Shown in pieces: positions 49,127 to 61,400 of a DNA stretch of 64,000 nt. Made by a program: the position numbers and the translations under genes. The stretch covers positions 10,796,196-10,860,195 of the forward strand of contig CAIIXF020000004.1 in NCBI GenBank assembly GCA_903813345.2, read 5' to 3'. How positions within the stretch are numbered: position 1 is the first letter of the stretch; every line of letters starts with the position of its first letter. The notes under the pieces were generated by a model. That model saw only the letters and a list, made by a program, of their open reading frames with translations. It searched no databases and was not told the origin of the DNA. This DNA comes from Owenia fusiformis (Eukaryota > Annelida > Polychaeta > Sabellida > Oweniidae).

Positions 49127-51209
49127 TAGCCAACATGGCTTTCAGTTGGGGGGGGGGGGGGGTGCAATCGCCAAAATATTTTCGGTTTTCAATCAGGGGG
49201 TGCGATCGTGACATAAGTGAGGTATTTGTAGCTAGAAGCTTCAAATAAAAATCATTTTAACGTTTTCTTCCTCTACCTAATGGTTGTCTTTTATTTGTTG
49301 TGGTGGAGGGAGTGCGTTTGCACCTTTCGCCCCCCATCTTGCTACGCTTGTAAATCCAATTACAATTTCCAAGAAATCAACTTTATTAATTATGTGTACA
49401 TATGTGAAAATGAGCTTGCATGTAGAAATTGCATTGTATGCAAACCTTCCTCCGACAGACCCAGTCGTGTTTATGTCTTTTGAATGATGTCAACCCCTTG
49501 ATGCATGCATCTGTTAATAAGTGACGTTAAGAATATTGGTGGAGGGAAATGTCATAAAGATTTGACGTACATCGCGATATAGCCGCGCCCCATTTGTCTT
49601 TATCCTTCCAAACGCAAACGGCAGATAAGAGGGGCTCTCGCGTACCAGAATCTTTGACGTAGGGTTAACATGAATTGATTGATTGAAGTGATTGATCATT
49701 ATTGATCTGATGTTTAATAAGCCACTTACAAGCTATAATTTTAAATATAGTTGATATCATGTTAATATAAAGTATGTTTTATCTCATAGGGAACTGACTT
49801 TTGTTATTTCAAAATTGAAATATGCCAAATTCCTATGAAATAATCAAATTACCACGCGATCTATTTCCCTGGATTTTACTCTATTTTAGATTTACTAGAA
49901 ACATGTTTATTTGATATTATGATGATTGCGTTTGTTTCTCACGAGTTCATTGAAAAGTTCAGTAAAACTTCAGAGATCAAAAGACTAATTAGGCACCTGA
50001 TTGCGAAAGTTTGATTGCATTTCGATCGCCGGGATTTTACAAGGGAAGCGTATTGTTTAAGTAGCGATCGTGTTCTTGGGATCTTGATAACTTCCTATTT
50101 TAATATAATTTGCATAAACATACCAGTTTTATATTGCAAAAAGAACTGTAATATATTAATAGCCTACATAAAAGCATCATGATAAACCATGACATCTCAT
50201 GTCTGCTCAGCATGTTTCAGGTGAAACAGAAAGATGCTATGAGTATCAGAATGACATAAAAGGGTTTTGTTTGGTATTCAAAATAATTGTAAATAATATT
50301 TAATTCATTATACAATTGAATAATTATGATGCATCAATTAATACAATGTATATGAAATTTGTCTGCTTAATATAATATCCTTTTTACAGGATAGCGGGAT
50401 GCTACGAGAGGGATAGCAGGAAGAGAGGCAAGGCCGAAGGGGTTGGTGCAAGCCTTCACTACAGACAGGAGTTAATGCATTATGGGATTCGACGCATTCG
50501 TTGAAGTTCTGAAAAATATTTGTTTATAATTAATTCAATGAATGCATTCGACCATTTGCAACCACAACTGACTTTCGAATCACAAGAGTCAGTGGGTTAC
50601 TTGGCGTTCATACATGTTAATTTGCAGTTGTTTGTTTCACTGTTTATATTTGAAAGTTAATAATTAAGGGTTTGCGTTATCTTTCAGATATAAGAGAGAT
50701 TCAGCTACACGCATTTAGCAAAACTTGAACGTGTGATATTGTGACCCTAAGCAACATTTTTCCCCCATCCAACGGTTTATAATAATAACAACTTACCTAA
50801 GATCTTTATACTAAACTAGTCAAATTTAAAGACAACTTTGAGAGATATACCCCCAGGGAAAAATAAGTTTTACGCGTTCACCTAAAGAACGTGTACATGG
50901 TGTAGCTTTATTACAGTTGGCGGCGATCGTGACAATTTCGAAGACAAAAAGCTCTATATTAGCAATATTGAAATAGATTTATTGTTTTTGGATATTACAT
51001 AATATAAGCTTATATTGTTACAGTTTATAGTATGCTCTTTTATTAATTTTGATATAAAAATGTTTCACTGCTGCCGCTGCAGATGTTTATTTCTTATGAA
51101 TATTTAGCAAATATATCATCCTATATTGTGGTGAATACCTGTACATCTTTCACAAGTGATACTAGTATTCCACGAGTCCCCCTGGCAAATCCTGGCTACG
51201 GGCCTGGGT
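49127..51209. repeat. Possible element bounded by G-rich inverted termini
   Basis: CCCAGGGCCGTAGCC followed by a run of 15 G (49148-49162) faces CCCCCTGGCAAATCCTGGCT...GGGCCTGGG at 51178-51209. The same termini delimit the 223 bp element at 56663. No target duplication was found here, so it may be one 2.1 kb element or two separate remnants. The interior is AT-rich without a recognised gene. Confidence 0.45.
50177..50250. repeat. Dispersed direct repeat, copy 1 (partner at 54410-54483)
   Basis: CATCATGATAAACCATGACA...GTGAAACAGAAAGATGCTAT is shared with 54410-54483 in the same orientation. Both lie inside the 9.9 kb element. Confidence 0.6.
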
Positions 51210-52010
51210 ATTAACCGAAAATAAATGAAATATTTGTTTTATTATATGACTGTCCAGCTTACATCCTCAATAATACCTTGGGAAGACAAGATTAATCTGA
51301 AAAATGTATTGAGCGTTTTGTGAAGAGAGAAAATTGGATATTAAATTATGATATAAACCACCCTATCAGTACAAAATAATTTCATGCAATGTTTTATTGC
51401 ATTATAAAATTGAAGATTGTCAGTAATGGAACTGAATGGGGGGAGGTGAGATTCAGGCCCATGGTCAGTTTTTCTACATTTTGAGCAGTGAACACGTGCT
51501 TTTGGGCGAAAGTTGTCATTGTTAAATGTGACCCTGGAATTTTTCAAAAAGTGACCCCCTTGATATTTCTGCCGGACCTGACCTTCCAAAGAATTCTACC
51601 CTAGACGCACCGAGAAATGCTTCGCAGATGATTGACAGAACAAAATTAAGATTCCAAATGGCACCAGAACGATGAATTGTTATGCAACACGTTTTGGTGT
51701 TAAAGAGATGATCGGACGCTTATAATGTTCTCCTCTCCACGAAATTGTGGGGTTAAAAGTATGTATCTGATTCATGTACATTTTACTTTACCAATCTTTA
51801 CATGATTTGCAAATCTCTAACACTCAACATGTACATGTATTAGCTGTAACTACAATGCAACATTTCAGTCCCCGAGTCAAATGATCAAAAATAATTATGT
51901 TTTCATTTACGCCTTCCTGCTTTACAGTATGTATGTAGGCTGCTATTGAAGAATATACCAATAAACTCATTTCAGCGGGTACCTTAGTCACAGTACTCTG
52001 TCCACAAACC

Positions 52011-52241
52011 GTAGCCTGTATTTCTTTAAAAAGAATACAGGCTGCAGTAAAGTTGCAAATGGAGGACGTTCGTTTATTTCCATATTTCTGATTTACTACT
52101 AGTACATGTATATATCAAATATATTCATCAAGCAGTTTGTATTTTATTATAACCAGAAAATCCCATAGACAAAGATAAAGAATACCTCTCCATTTGCATC
52201 TTCACTGCAGCTTGTATTCCTTTGAAAAAATACAGGCTACA
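52011..52241. repeat. Fold-back element with ~57 bp arms
   Basis: GTAGCCTGTATTTCTTTAAA, then GAATACAGGCTGCAGTAAAG and TTGCAAATGGAGG (52011-52066), return inverted at 52187-52241. Fragments with GTTGCAAATGGA at about 57675 and TTTGCAACTTAACTGAACCC at about 57830 suggest a relative at 57640-57880. Confidence 0.65.
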
Positions 52242-52489
52242 GTATGGGGGCAGGGTAGTCTGATGGTGGATTATTGGACCGCCCGAGGACGGATTCTGGG
52301 GGAGATGACTTAGAAAATGTCTTGAGACATCACCAGTTATGTACACGCATTGTTTTATCGGTTTTTGGAAGGTTAATATAGGTACGGGTTAACATGTTTT
52401 GTGGTTTCCATACACGTTCATATGTCTCATACGTTATGGTAATCCGGAAAAACATAAATATAGGGTGTTCTGGGATTGATAATTTCTAG

Positions 52490-53620
52490 TACACGTAATA
52501 GTTTGTGAGACGATAATAAGGTTAGCTTGTATGTGGGTGGTTCCGTTGTCTGGTTTGTTATTTTGGTTGTTTATCGGTGTGTATTTGCTTGGCATATTTC
52601 TTGTACGTGTGGTGATTCATTTCGACTTTGTTGTAAGTGTTAGGGCCGGAGAGTTGTCTTATTGCCTCTGTTTGGTAGTTTGATTTGTTTTGAACAGTGA
52701 CGGCTCCTCCTTTATCTTTGTTTGTTGTTTTTTAATTGTTTTAAAGCTGTTTGTTGTGGTTTGGATAGATTATTTTGGTAGGTGGGTATATTGATTTGTT
52801 TAATTTCCCTCTCTATATTGTTGATATATTTCTCTAGTTTGGGTCAAGTAGAGACAGGAGGTATGAATGTGCTTTTGTTTTGGAATGGGTGTTTTGAGCG
52901 TTTGTTGTTGTGAAACATCAATTTTAATCTCAATCTTCTAGTAAAATCTGAGATGTCAGCGAGGTAATGTTGTACATTTTTTGGGTCGGGTGTGGGTATG
53001 AACTTCAGTCCTTTAGTGAGGACTGACATTTCTGATTTAGATAGTTGTTGGTCTGATATGTTTACAACCAGTTTGGTTTTGGATGCTTGTTTCTTACGAA
53101 TTATGCTTGTGTTCCTATGTTTGATATAGGATCTATGTAGTTTGTGATTTCTTTTTCTAGGCATATATGGCAAGTGTTGCTATAATATGAATGATTGTGG
53201 AGTTGTTGTTGGTGGTGTGTATTGTTCTCTGAGATGTTTTGTATTAAGCGAAAGCAGCTGCGTTGGAATCATGGGATCAGTGATTTGGAACTCGCTAATG
53301 ATATGCAGTGTTAGCGGTGTAATTGTAGAGATGGTATCTCTATTGTTATGTAAGTTGGTTTGTGAAGTGTGAATAGGTGAACTATTTTTAGTTTGTATGG
53401 CGTTATGTTTAACGTTTTAGATGAGGTTTAAGGGGCGTTTTGGAGTTGTTTTCTGTTCTTCATCAGCGGCTTGGGGGCAACCAAACTCTTCAATTACAAA
53501 CTTTAAAACCAAACAACACTTCTACTACTAGTGCCAACCAAAACACACCAAACACCACCGTTCTCCCTTCCCCCTCCCCGTTCCCCAAGTCGCTGATGAA
53601 GAACACGTCAAAAGAGTATT
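52490..53620 (-). mobile_element. Penelope-like retroelement fragment
   Basis: The minus-strand frame 53173-52844 contains LSKSEMSVLTKGLKFIPTP and DISDFTRRLRLKLMF, the conserved region upstream of reverse transcriptase in Penelope-like elements. After a stop, homology continues as LSKPQQTALKQLKNN and, shifted, DKGGAVTVQNKSNYQTEAI. The reverse transcriptase catalytic core and GIY-YIG endonuclease are missing, so the copy is truncated. At 53452-53607 TGTTCTTCATCAGCGGCTTG and CAAGTCGCTGATGAAGAACA form an inverted pair like the terminal repeats of such elements. Confidence 0.7.
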
Positions 53621-53629
53621 CACGAGTGT

Positions 53630-55386
53630 ATCATGAGCTTTCGAGAAATCAATGACAATATTTACCCTTTCAGGCCCGAAGCTACCCTTTGCATTCGTTT
53701 GACTTCACTTCTTAAAAAAGAGCTTCGTTTAACTTAGTTTAACTAGACTCTGCACGCAGGGTAGCCCGAAGCCATTTTCCAGAGTGATGGGGGCAGCGGG
53801 TCCACATTAAACAACATTGGTCAACACTTAAGTTAAAAGAGCTCAGAATTATGAAAAACTGCACGATTTTAAATAAACTTTGGAGAAAGGCGTGCTTGAA
53901 CCCCCCCCCCCCTCTCTGACTACAGGTCTGACTTTGTCAAATGCCATGGAGGTCGATTGCAATGATATTCGAGGGTCGCCATTTGAATGAGAGAAAGGCA
54001 TAGATTAAATATTAAAACTTTCCCACATTTTCACGTCTTTGCCTCTCTATGTTTGATTTTTTATTTTATTATCCTTCAGGAAAAAGCTAAATATATAAGG
54101 ATATGTGACTTGATCCTATACCTCCAAAGGTCTCAACAATTTAAAATTATTTTTGAAAAACCTCTCCCACAGAAATAATACCGGAGGAGGTGGAAATGAC
54201 TTCGAAGCCCTGCAAATTAATGTTACCAAAGTCCGGGACCAAAGTACACGCACGTTTGCGTATATGGATTGAATACTTCACGTGGCAAAAGTTCTAAACT
54301 AACTATGAAAAAAATTATATTGGCGATCCTGCCACATGCACTCTTCGAGAGCGTTGCCATTTCTATTGAATCAATTATCAGCAAACTTTATGAATAAAAT
54401 CAATTGTCATCATGATATACCATGACATCTCATTTCTTCTTAGCCCTGGTGAAACAGAAAGATGCTATGAGTATCAAAATGATCGATTGTACGCTACATG
54501 GAATTCCTTGTAGGCTAACTCCTGTTAAAATTAGTGTTAATAAAACACAGAGATAAAACCAAAAGTCGGTTTGAAAAGTATATCAAAATGAAAAATCGAT
54601 GGATTAATAAATATTGCAAACATATAAATCCGCTTATTAAGGAATAACAATTAACAGAACTTGAAAAAATGTTCATGCCTTATAATCAGCCATCTCGATG
54701 CAGATAAAATCCATCTAGAACAAGTAACAATAACAAAAACAATTAACAGATTTGTGCCAATTAATTAATTATCGGACTATGCATGGATTTTTCATAGTTT
54801 ATGCTTGCTTCAAGTTGCAAGCAACTGCGTACCCCTCTCTTGTCAGTAAACATAGGTCGGAAGAAATCATCATGAGATTTTGACATTGTACTTGAGGCAA
54901 TTTTCATGAACTATAAAATAAACACCACCGTGTTAAATTCTTGACGACTCATTTAATCTGCGATATATTGACTGTGTTGTTGTAACCAATTTCAAGGGGA
55001 ACCCGTAAAACAGAATACAAATATATTATACAATATATATAAGAACCGAATGTTAAAGTATGAAAATTCCCCTCATTCGTGATCCGGAATCGAGTCTTAA
55101 TAGGAAAACAGATATGATAGATAATTCTACTTGAATTAAAGTGGAAAGTTAACTATCCAACCTCGGAATTCAAGAATTCACTTTCCGTGCTGATTTTATT
55201 TGCCAGTCACATAAGGCTCAGGACGCATGGGCTCTGTCACATCATCTTATCTAATGAAATGTGTGTTTGAAATCTAATTATTACAATTAAGGTTTAGGTC
55301 TTCAAAATTATTCACGTTACATTTCAAAATGTATCTCTTATAAAAATCATATTTGTCCCCGATTTCTCCTGTCATTCTGATTTCCA
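53630..55386. other. Interior of the 9.9 kb element, mostly unrecognised
   Basis: Apart from the dispersed repeat at 54410-54483 and short C-runs (53901) nothing was recognised; the open frame at 53987-54178 has no domain. Confidence 0.35.
54410..54483. repeat. Dispersed direct repeat, copy 2 (partner at 50177-50250)
   Basis: CATCATGATATACCATGACA...GGTGAAACAGAAAGATGCTA matches 50177-50250 apart from a short deletion in the middle. Confidence 0.6.
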
Positions 55387-55612
55387 GTGTCGGGAGATGA
55401 AACCAGTAAAATGTTCCGATCGTCACATCATTCGATGCACCGAGAGGTTTCACAGATGCATACATGCAGCAATTATTATTGGAAGAATCGATATATGGAA
55501 TGTACATGCATACTGTGCTGAATATACAGTATGCATGTATGAATCCGTGAAATCCCTTTGTGTATCGAATGTTGCGACGATTGGAACATTCACTGGTTTA
55601 ATCTCCCGACAC
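55387..55612. repeat. Fold-back element with ~100 bp arms
   Basis: GTGTCGGGAGATGAAACCAG...GTTCCGATCGTC (from 55387) returns inverted up to 55612 with modest divergence. The centre carries CATGCATACTGTG...ACAGTATGCATG. Long open frames here on both strands result from the palindrome. Confidence 0.7.
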
Positions 55613-55659
55613 CATTGTGTGATCTACTGCAAGACAGTATTATCCTTTGGAATACCAAA

Positions 55660-56650
55660 GGGTTAGATAAAGTGAGACTCCAATAGACCAATGACAGAAC
55701 AAATATAATTTTGATGGCCAGAGACTAAATCTTTGTGTGGGAGGTAGGGAACCGCACAATTTTGTAATTCCAATGCTGCCCTTGTGTTTTATCAACGTTA
55801 TACAACGATGCAAACAAAACAGATCGTAATAAATCTTATTCTAATTTTAATTCCAACATGAAATCTCAACCCCCAAACACTGGTGACATTTAGAATACTT
55901 TATCTAATTCATGTAATTCAAACGATAAAATCAAATCAAAATTAAAACATGCAAACAGGTATATCTGCTTATGGAGGAATATCCGAGGAAATGTGTTACG
56001 CTGGTTTTCAGCCCTACATCGGGCCTATATCGCCGCTTAATACCTGAAAAGCAACTTATCTGTTTATTATAAATTATCAAATAATTTAACAATTAAACAG
56101 AAACACAATGCATGCCAAACATTTATCTATCAAACCCAATATGGGGAATAACCACCACTTGAGGCAAGATTCACAAACTATATCTCCACGGCTATAACTT
56201 GAAGAACGCCACTGACGGGTCTGTGCCCTTTAGGATGGGCCGTATTGTTCTTGTGTGTATCTTACCCACGGGAACCTACAAAACAGAAAAATATATAATT
56301 ACATTGTGAAGAGGAAATCCCGTCGATATAAAACTCCCTAGAATAAGATACAAGCAGTGTAAACATCCATATTTGCAAAAAGTAACGATAAACCACTGTC
56401 AGTAAGTAGTTGTAGTACCATATGCGTATAGCTTTTGGAAAAGATGATAAAACGCAAAATATGATTGGAATATATATATATATATAGTATATATATGAAG
56501 TCTGGGATCGATGATCTGATAGAAAATTTAAGGAAGGCGCTGAATCATAATTGAATGTAAGAGCAAAATAATAAACATGTACAACTGACGGATCTGGGTA
56601 AAGCTTATTAAAAATCTGCTGCAATTTACATATTGCAGTTTGTCTCAAAT
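55660..56650. other. Interior of the 9.9 kb element, nothing recognised
   Basis: The minus-strand open frame 56663-56262 (133 codons) is rich in Tyr/Ile/Phe, spans a TATATATA microsatellite at 56470, and shows no domain; I do not call it a gene. Confidence 0.35.
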
Positions 56651-56662
56651 GATAGAGGTCCA

Positions 56663-56885
56663 CAGGCCCGTAGCCAGGGGGGGGGGGGGGGTTCGCAGGG
56701 TTCGGGCGAACCCCCCCCCCCCCTGGCCAAAAATTCTTTCAAAATCATGCAGTTTTTCACCATTTTGAGCATTTCTCAAGTGATTTTAGCCATATTTGGG
56801 CCAAAATTGTCAAATGTGAACCCCCCCCTGAAAATTTTTGAAAACTGAACCCCCCCCCCCTTGGCAAATCCTGGCTACGGGCCTG
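56663..56885. mobile_element. 223 bp G-rich MITE with 6 bp target duplication
   Basis: The ends CAGGCCCGTAGCCAGG and CCTGGCTACGGGCCTG are perfect inverted repeats, flanked by GGTCCA on both sides (56657-56662, 56886-56891). Inside are runs of 15 G (56677-56691) and 13 C (56711-56723), plus two further C-runs. No coding content. Confidence 0.85.
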
Positions 56886-57292
56886 GGTCCATGCCTGAAC
56901 TTAGCCCAAAAGATAGACACCTTTTCGAACGTGTTCGGGTATTTTAGATAACAAATATTAAAAGTTTAGGATCCTGACACCATTCACTGTTAGTATTAAT
57001 TCTAAGCCCATCGCTGACTGTGTATACTGTTTACACATTGCAAATCGTACTGTACAAGTCTTAGTCTGCACATTATCGCATTTAAGTATTAATGGAACAA
57101 GTTTCAAGATAATTGAATCATAATTGTGTACTATAAATGTGAATAACTCCACTGACAGGACAACTACACACTGTTTTGACTGCTTACTTCGGCAAACGAT
57201 CTATTCAAATTTGCACGACTGTAAACACATGGTCATGCGATGTTACTTTAGCATCGGAGAACTAACGCTTGTACATCTCTTGAACTGTAGTT

Positions 57293-57324
57293 GCGACTCA
57301 GCACGACGAGTCGTGCTGAGTCGC
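57293..57324. repeat. Perfect palindrome, 15 bp arms
   Basis: GCGACTCAGCACGAC (57293-57307) and GTCGTGCTGAGTCGC (57310-57324) around GA. The half-site GCGACTCAGC also occurs in the opposite subterminal region (about 47633), consistent with a transposase-binding site. Confidence 0.75.
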
Positions 57325-57499
57325 GAGTAAGAATTAAGCGAGCTACACGGGTCCCAGCTATGAGGCGCAAGTAGTAACTGTCCGTGACACGCGCACAGGT
57401 GGTTGACAGTGAACAATTAAGCGTGCCGAGTTACCGATGTCTATGCTCTGAGTAGTCAATTTACATTAAAGCCGTACTGTACTTTCGGGACACCCTGTA

Positions 57500-58230
57500 T
57501 ATGGTCTTTATTTGAAATAAATTAATAAAACCAGGTTTAATTGTATTCTATAAACATTTTCATATGAATGAGATGGTGTGATTTTCAAGCAATTTCTGAA
57601 TTAAAACCCCGAGTTCCCATCATTCGACCCCCCTTGTCCGCATTTGAGTTAAAAAGGATAGGGCAACAGCGAAGTTGCAAATGGAGCAGGTATTCTCTAT
57701 CTTACTATGGAGCATTTTTTGTAATGATACAATGCAAACTACACGATGAATCCATCCGTTTATAGAACACTTTGAATATGTGGAATCTAGTATACCTTTA
57801 GAAATATCGAAATGAACAAACACCCTCTATTTGCAACTTAACTGAACCCTATATCTATTTTAAAGAAATACAGGTTATAGAATTGAAATTGGGGTAAACT
57901 CACCAGTTTTACCGTAATGGTCAATTATACTCCGTGACAATGAATACAAATCCGGTATCACGGGATGATCACTTGGAAGGGTTGTTTATTTTGTTTTGGT
58001 TATAATTTGACCAATTTGTTATTCTAATACGTTGGAATATTATCAAGGTGTTCAGAAAAAGCTGCATATGGAAGGAATGAAGAATGCTGTCCAGATATGG
58101 ATTTGCTACAAAAGGAAAACATAACTTGCATCTTTAAACGACGGAGAAAGTTTAAAATTTGCTTTTCATCACACCTTGTAATGATCCGCGACTCGTTAGT
58201 CTTATATTAAATAAATATTCAACAATTACT
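57500..58230. other. Spacer between the nested elements and the EGF/ShKT gene
   Basis: Contains a probable relative of the 52011 fold-back (57640-57880) and no recognised gene. Confidence 0.35.
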
Positions 58231-58242
58231 ATTCTTAATTTC

Positions 58243-58248
58243 TTTATT
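58243..58248 (-). terminator. Candidate polyadenylation signal of the EGF/ShKT gene
   Basis: Minus-strand AATAAA about 160 bp below the candidate terminal exon acceptor at 58411. Confidence 0.35.
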
Positions 58249-58409
58249 ATATTTTTGTTTACTTCATCCAATTCTTTAAATCAAGCGAAGATCAAATGAA
58301 AAATTTAAAGTTAAATCTTTCTGTGTCGTAGTATGAATAATGTTGTTCCCATTTATTTCATCCGCAAATATCTTGGTCAACAAGCGAATGGTATTCAGGG
58401 TTTCCATGA

Positions 58410-61400
58410 CTCTAAAAGTAAAGATATATATACTTATTTGTCATTGACCCCAATTCAGAACATGTTATAATGCTATAGATTTTAATAAGAATTATAAAAA
58501 CACTTATTGCATTTTCTTTAATAAACTATACGAGGGGTGATCCAAAAGTCTTGGACGACCCGCTCTAACTTTGCTATTTTCTATTATAATTACATGAAAC
58601 TTTCAGATAATTAAGATCAACATCTTAACAACTTTGTGTATAAGTTTCAACAGAAAATAATATAATTTGGCTACTTTTCTAAATATTTTTTGATACCGGG
58701 TCCCTACCACCCGGAACGGTATTTAGATATAGCTAATCATGTCACAAATGTTATAAAATGGCAAATACTTTAGGTGCAGGTACACAACCTTACACCAGTC
58801 ATGATATGAGAGAATTTCCGATTTTCAATCTGAGTGTCATCTGCCATCATCATCTTCACATATTAAGACCTACTTTTCAACATATTTTCCACAAAATTGA
58901 ACACATTTATCGTATCGCTTTACCAATGAATGAAGACATTTATGAAACCACCATTGCTTATGTGATACAAATGCTGCTGGAGTGCCACTCTAAACCTCAT
59001 CAAATGAGTAAAACATTCTCTTTCAACCCTCCTTTCAAATTGGAGAAAAGGAAGAAAATCACACGGAGCCATATCTAGGCTGTATCGTGCATATAATAGC
59101 TGCTCAAGGTCAATAATAGTGAAAATATCCTGTAGTATTCTTTGTTCCACTTTGATTTCTGTCACGTTCTGTATTTCAGTAGCCATCTTGCAGCAAAAAT
59201 GATACCAGAATGAGGGCTGATTGTCTGATGTCATTTTCATTGACATATATGGCCATTGTCATATGTGACAATATAACTAAAACACAATTAATTGGTTGCA
59301 TGGAAACAAAGGAAGAACACTAACATGGTTTAACATTCAAAATTCAAAGAAAGATAGTGGTCAAGACTTGTGAAACAAGTGAAATGGCAGCAACATTTAT
59401 GGCTGAAAGTTGCCATGTGCGAATACCGTTCCGGGTGGCAGGGTCCCTATATTAAAAACTATCTTGAAAACTACATAAAATGTATCATTTCTCCATGAAA
59501 TTAATACACAAAGTAGTTAGGTTGTTGGTCTTTATTATTGGAAAGTTTAAAGTAATTTTATCAAAAAGCAACAAAATTAGAGCAGGGCGTCCAAGACTTT
59601 TGGATCACCCCTCGTACTTTAAAATGTGAGTGATTGTCGCAGGTATATTGTAACCGGATGTTTATTCAAGAATTAAGCTTTAATTATTGCAACAAATAAA
59701 GGATTTGATTAGTCGTTGTCCAATTAAAATGTTTCTTACATTTGTTGTTGCATTTTTCATTACAAGTTGAAATACACTGTGTTCTAAACCAAGCATTGCT
59801 GCAACGCATCATTGAATCGTTCTCATCTCGGAGTTTGCAGGGCCAACTCACGTGGGCGACTCCAGCGCTACAGTCGACTGCAGAATTACAATAATGTATG
59901 AAAATGAAAGAATACTGCGCCGGAAATCGTCAATATCACGATTGCTTTTGTATTTGTTATTTTCATTGTGAAAGGCGTTACAACATAAAAAATGAAAAAC
60001 AACGAAATTACTAGTTGTGTTGTTATTCATGATTCCTATTGCGAAGGGTGTTACCATATTATATTAATAAAATAACGAAATTACTTCTCCTTTTGTTGTT
60101 CATAATGTAATGTTGTTTAAAGAGGTGTTACCAGAAAGGATAAATGAAACAACAAAATGACTACTGCTTTTGTTATTCTGAATTTCTATTCTGAAAGGTG
60201 TTACCACAAAGGATTTATAAAACAACGACATTTCTACCGGTCTTGTTCATAATGTCAATTGTTAAAGTTGTTGCCAAATAGGATTAATAAAACATCGAAA
60301 TTACTACTGGTTTAAAAATTCATAATTTCCTCTGTAAAAGGTGTTACCACATTGGACTAAAAAAACGAAATGACAATTGATTTTTGACAGATGAACTGGT
60401 TGATTTAGTAACAATAAAGCGTACTTCAATACATCAACACTAACATTTCTTTTTTCCTCACCTGTCTGGCATGAGTCACCTGAATATCCAGGTACACAGT
60501 CACAACTACATGTAGCAATAGTGAAATTTCCATCATTCTCACATCGTAATATGTTCGATAGGTTGGGACAATCCTTAAGATACAACTCTAGAACCATATA
60601 TTACGATTGCATAAGCTGACAATACATAAAAATTAACAGTTAGATGATGACCAGGAACAACTTTTGGCTATTCCAATGTTCAAAAACCATGATTACCACT
60701 TTATCCATTGTAAACTATATTCTACCCATAAACGAATCATTCTAAGCATATTTAATACGTAATAGTTCATCTATCGTATATTTTACTTACTCATGATACG
60801 ACGTCAGATACTGTACATCACGGCGTAACATTTTAATTTTTCATTTTACCGACAAAATGCAAAGATTTACGCGATAAATATGCGAAATGCTCCTCCAAGT
60901 AATTGCAAAAGTTTTAATATTCGTGGAATCTTCTTAAAAACTTCAAGTTTTGTTCAGATTAATATGCGCTTCAATACAATTCTATATTCAAAAAGGTTGT
61001 GTCACGATATACAGAATTAGAATCACCAGAAAGTAGACATTTCAAACCCTACCCGTTTTCTTCTTTGTCGCGCTTTCCTGCCCTGCGCTTTCGTTGTCGC
61101 ACCGTCTTTCTAGACTCTTTCACAGTGCCCCTTGTCATATTCAACTGATATACACAAACGGGAAGATATTAAGGATTGTTAAATGCATTATTTGTAATTT
61201 ATTTTAACTCGAATATTTAGTTCTATTTATTTAAAGCAATGAATAATAAAGAAGAACATTTAATACGCTAACGGCGTAACGTCTTATTTTGTAAAGGCTT
61301 CACTTGGGGTTGCGGTGATAAAATGATGTCTATCTCAATATATACTGGTTCAAATTAAATGAAATTAATTGTATGTAGTAAGGGGTATATTTAAAAGAGC

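Larger units (their letters stand above)
47535..57479. mobile_element. 9.9 kb element with CAGTACGGC termini and TA target duplication
   Basis: The ends CAGTACGGC and GCCGTACTG are flanked by TA (47533-47534, 57480-57481), and excision restores the split MITE exactly. Subterminal regions share GCGACTCAGC and ACTCAGAGCATAGA in opposite orientation; at the right side GCGACTCAGCACGAC forms a perfect palindrome (57293-57324). I found no transposase or long frame. The body holds other repeats (49127-51209, 52011-52241, 52490-53620, 55387-55612, 56663-56885). It could be a decayed or non-autonomous large DNA transposon; the superfamily is not identified. Confidence 0.7.
46947..57497. mobile_element. 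604 bp TA-target MITE split by a large insertion
   Basis: The left part (46947-47534) begins CAGGGTGTCCCGAAAGTATG and holds ~150 bp inverted arms: 46971-47120 (GGCAGACATATACCAATGTC...) against 47385-47527 (...GACATTGGTATATGTCTGCC). The missing right tip, CTTTCGGGACACCCTG, is found at 57482-57497, and TA flanks both extremes (46945-46946, 57498-57499). The original element was therefore about 604 bp and was later opened by the element at 47535-57479. No coding content. Confidence 0.85.

Noticed and set aside
53440-53655. Plus-strand frame 53440-53655 as a gene
   Set aside because: It covers the inverted terminal repeat of the Penelope-like fragment and is low-complexity (Thr/Asn/Pro).
56262-56663. 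133-codon minus-strand frame as a membrane protein
   Set aside because: It runs through a TA microsatellite and has hydrophobic composition expected from AT-rich DNA, with no domain.
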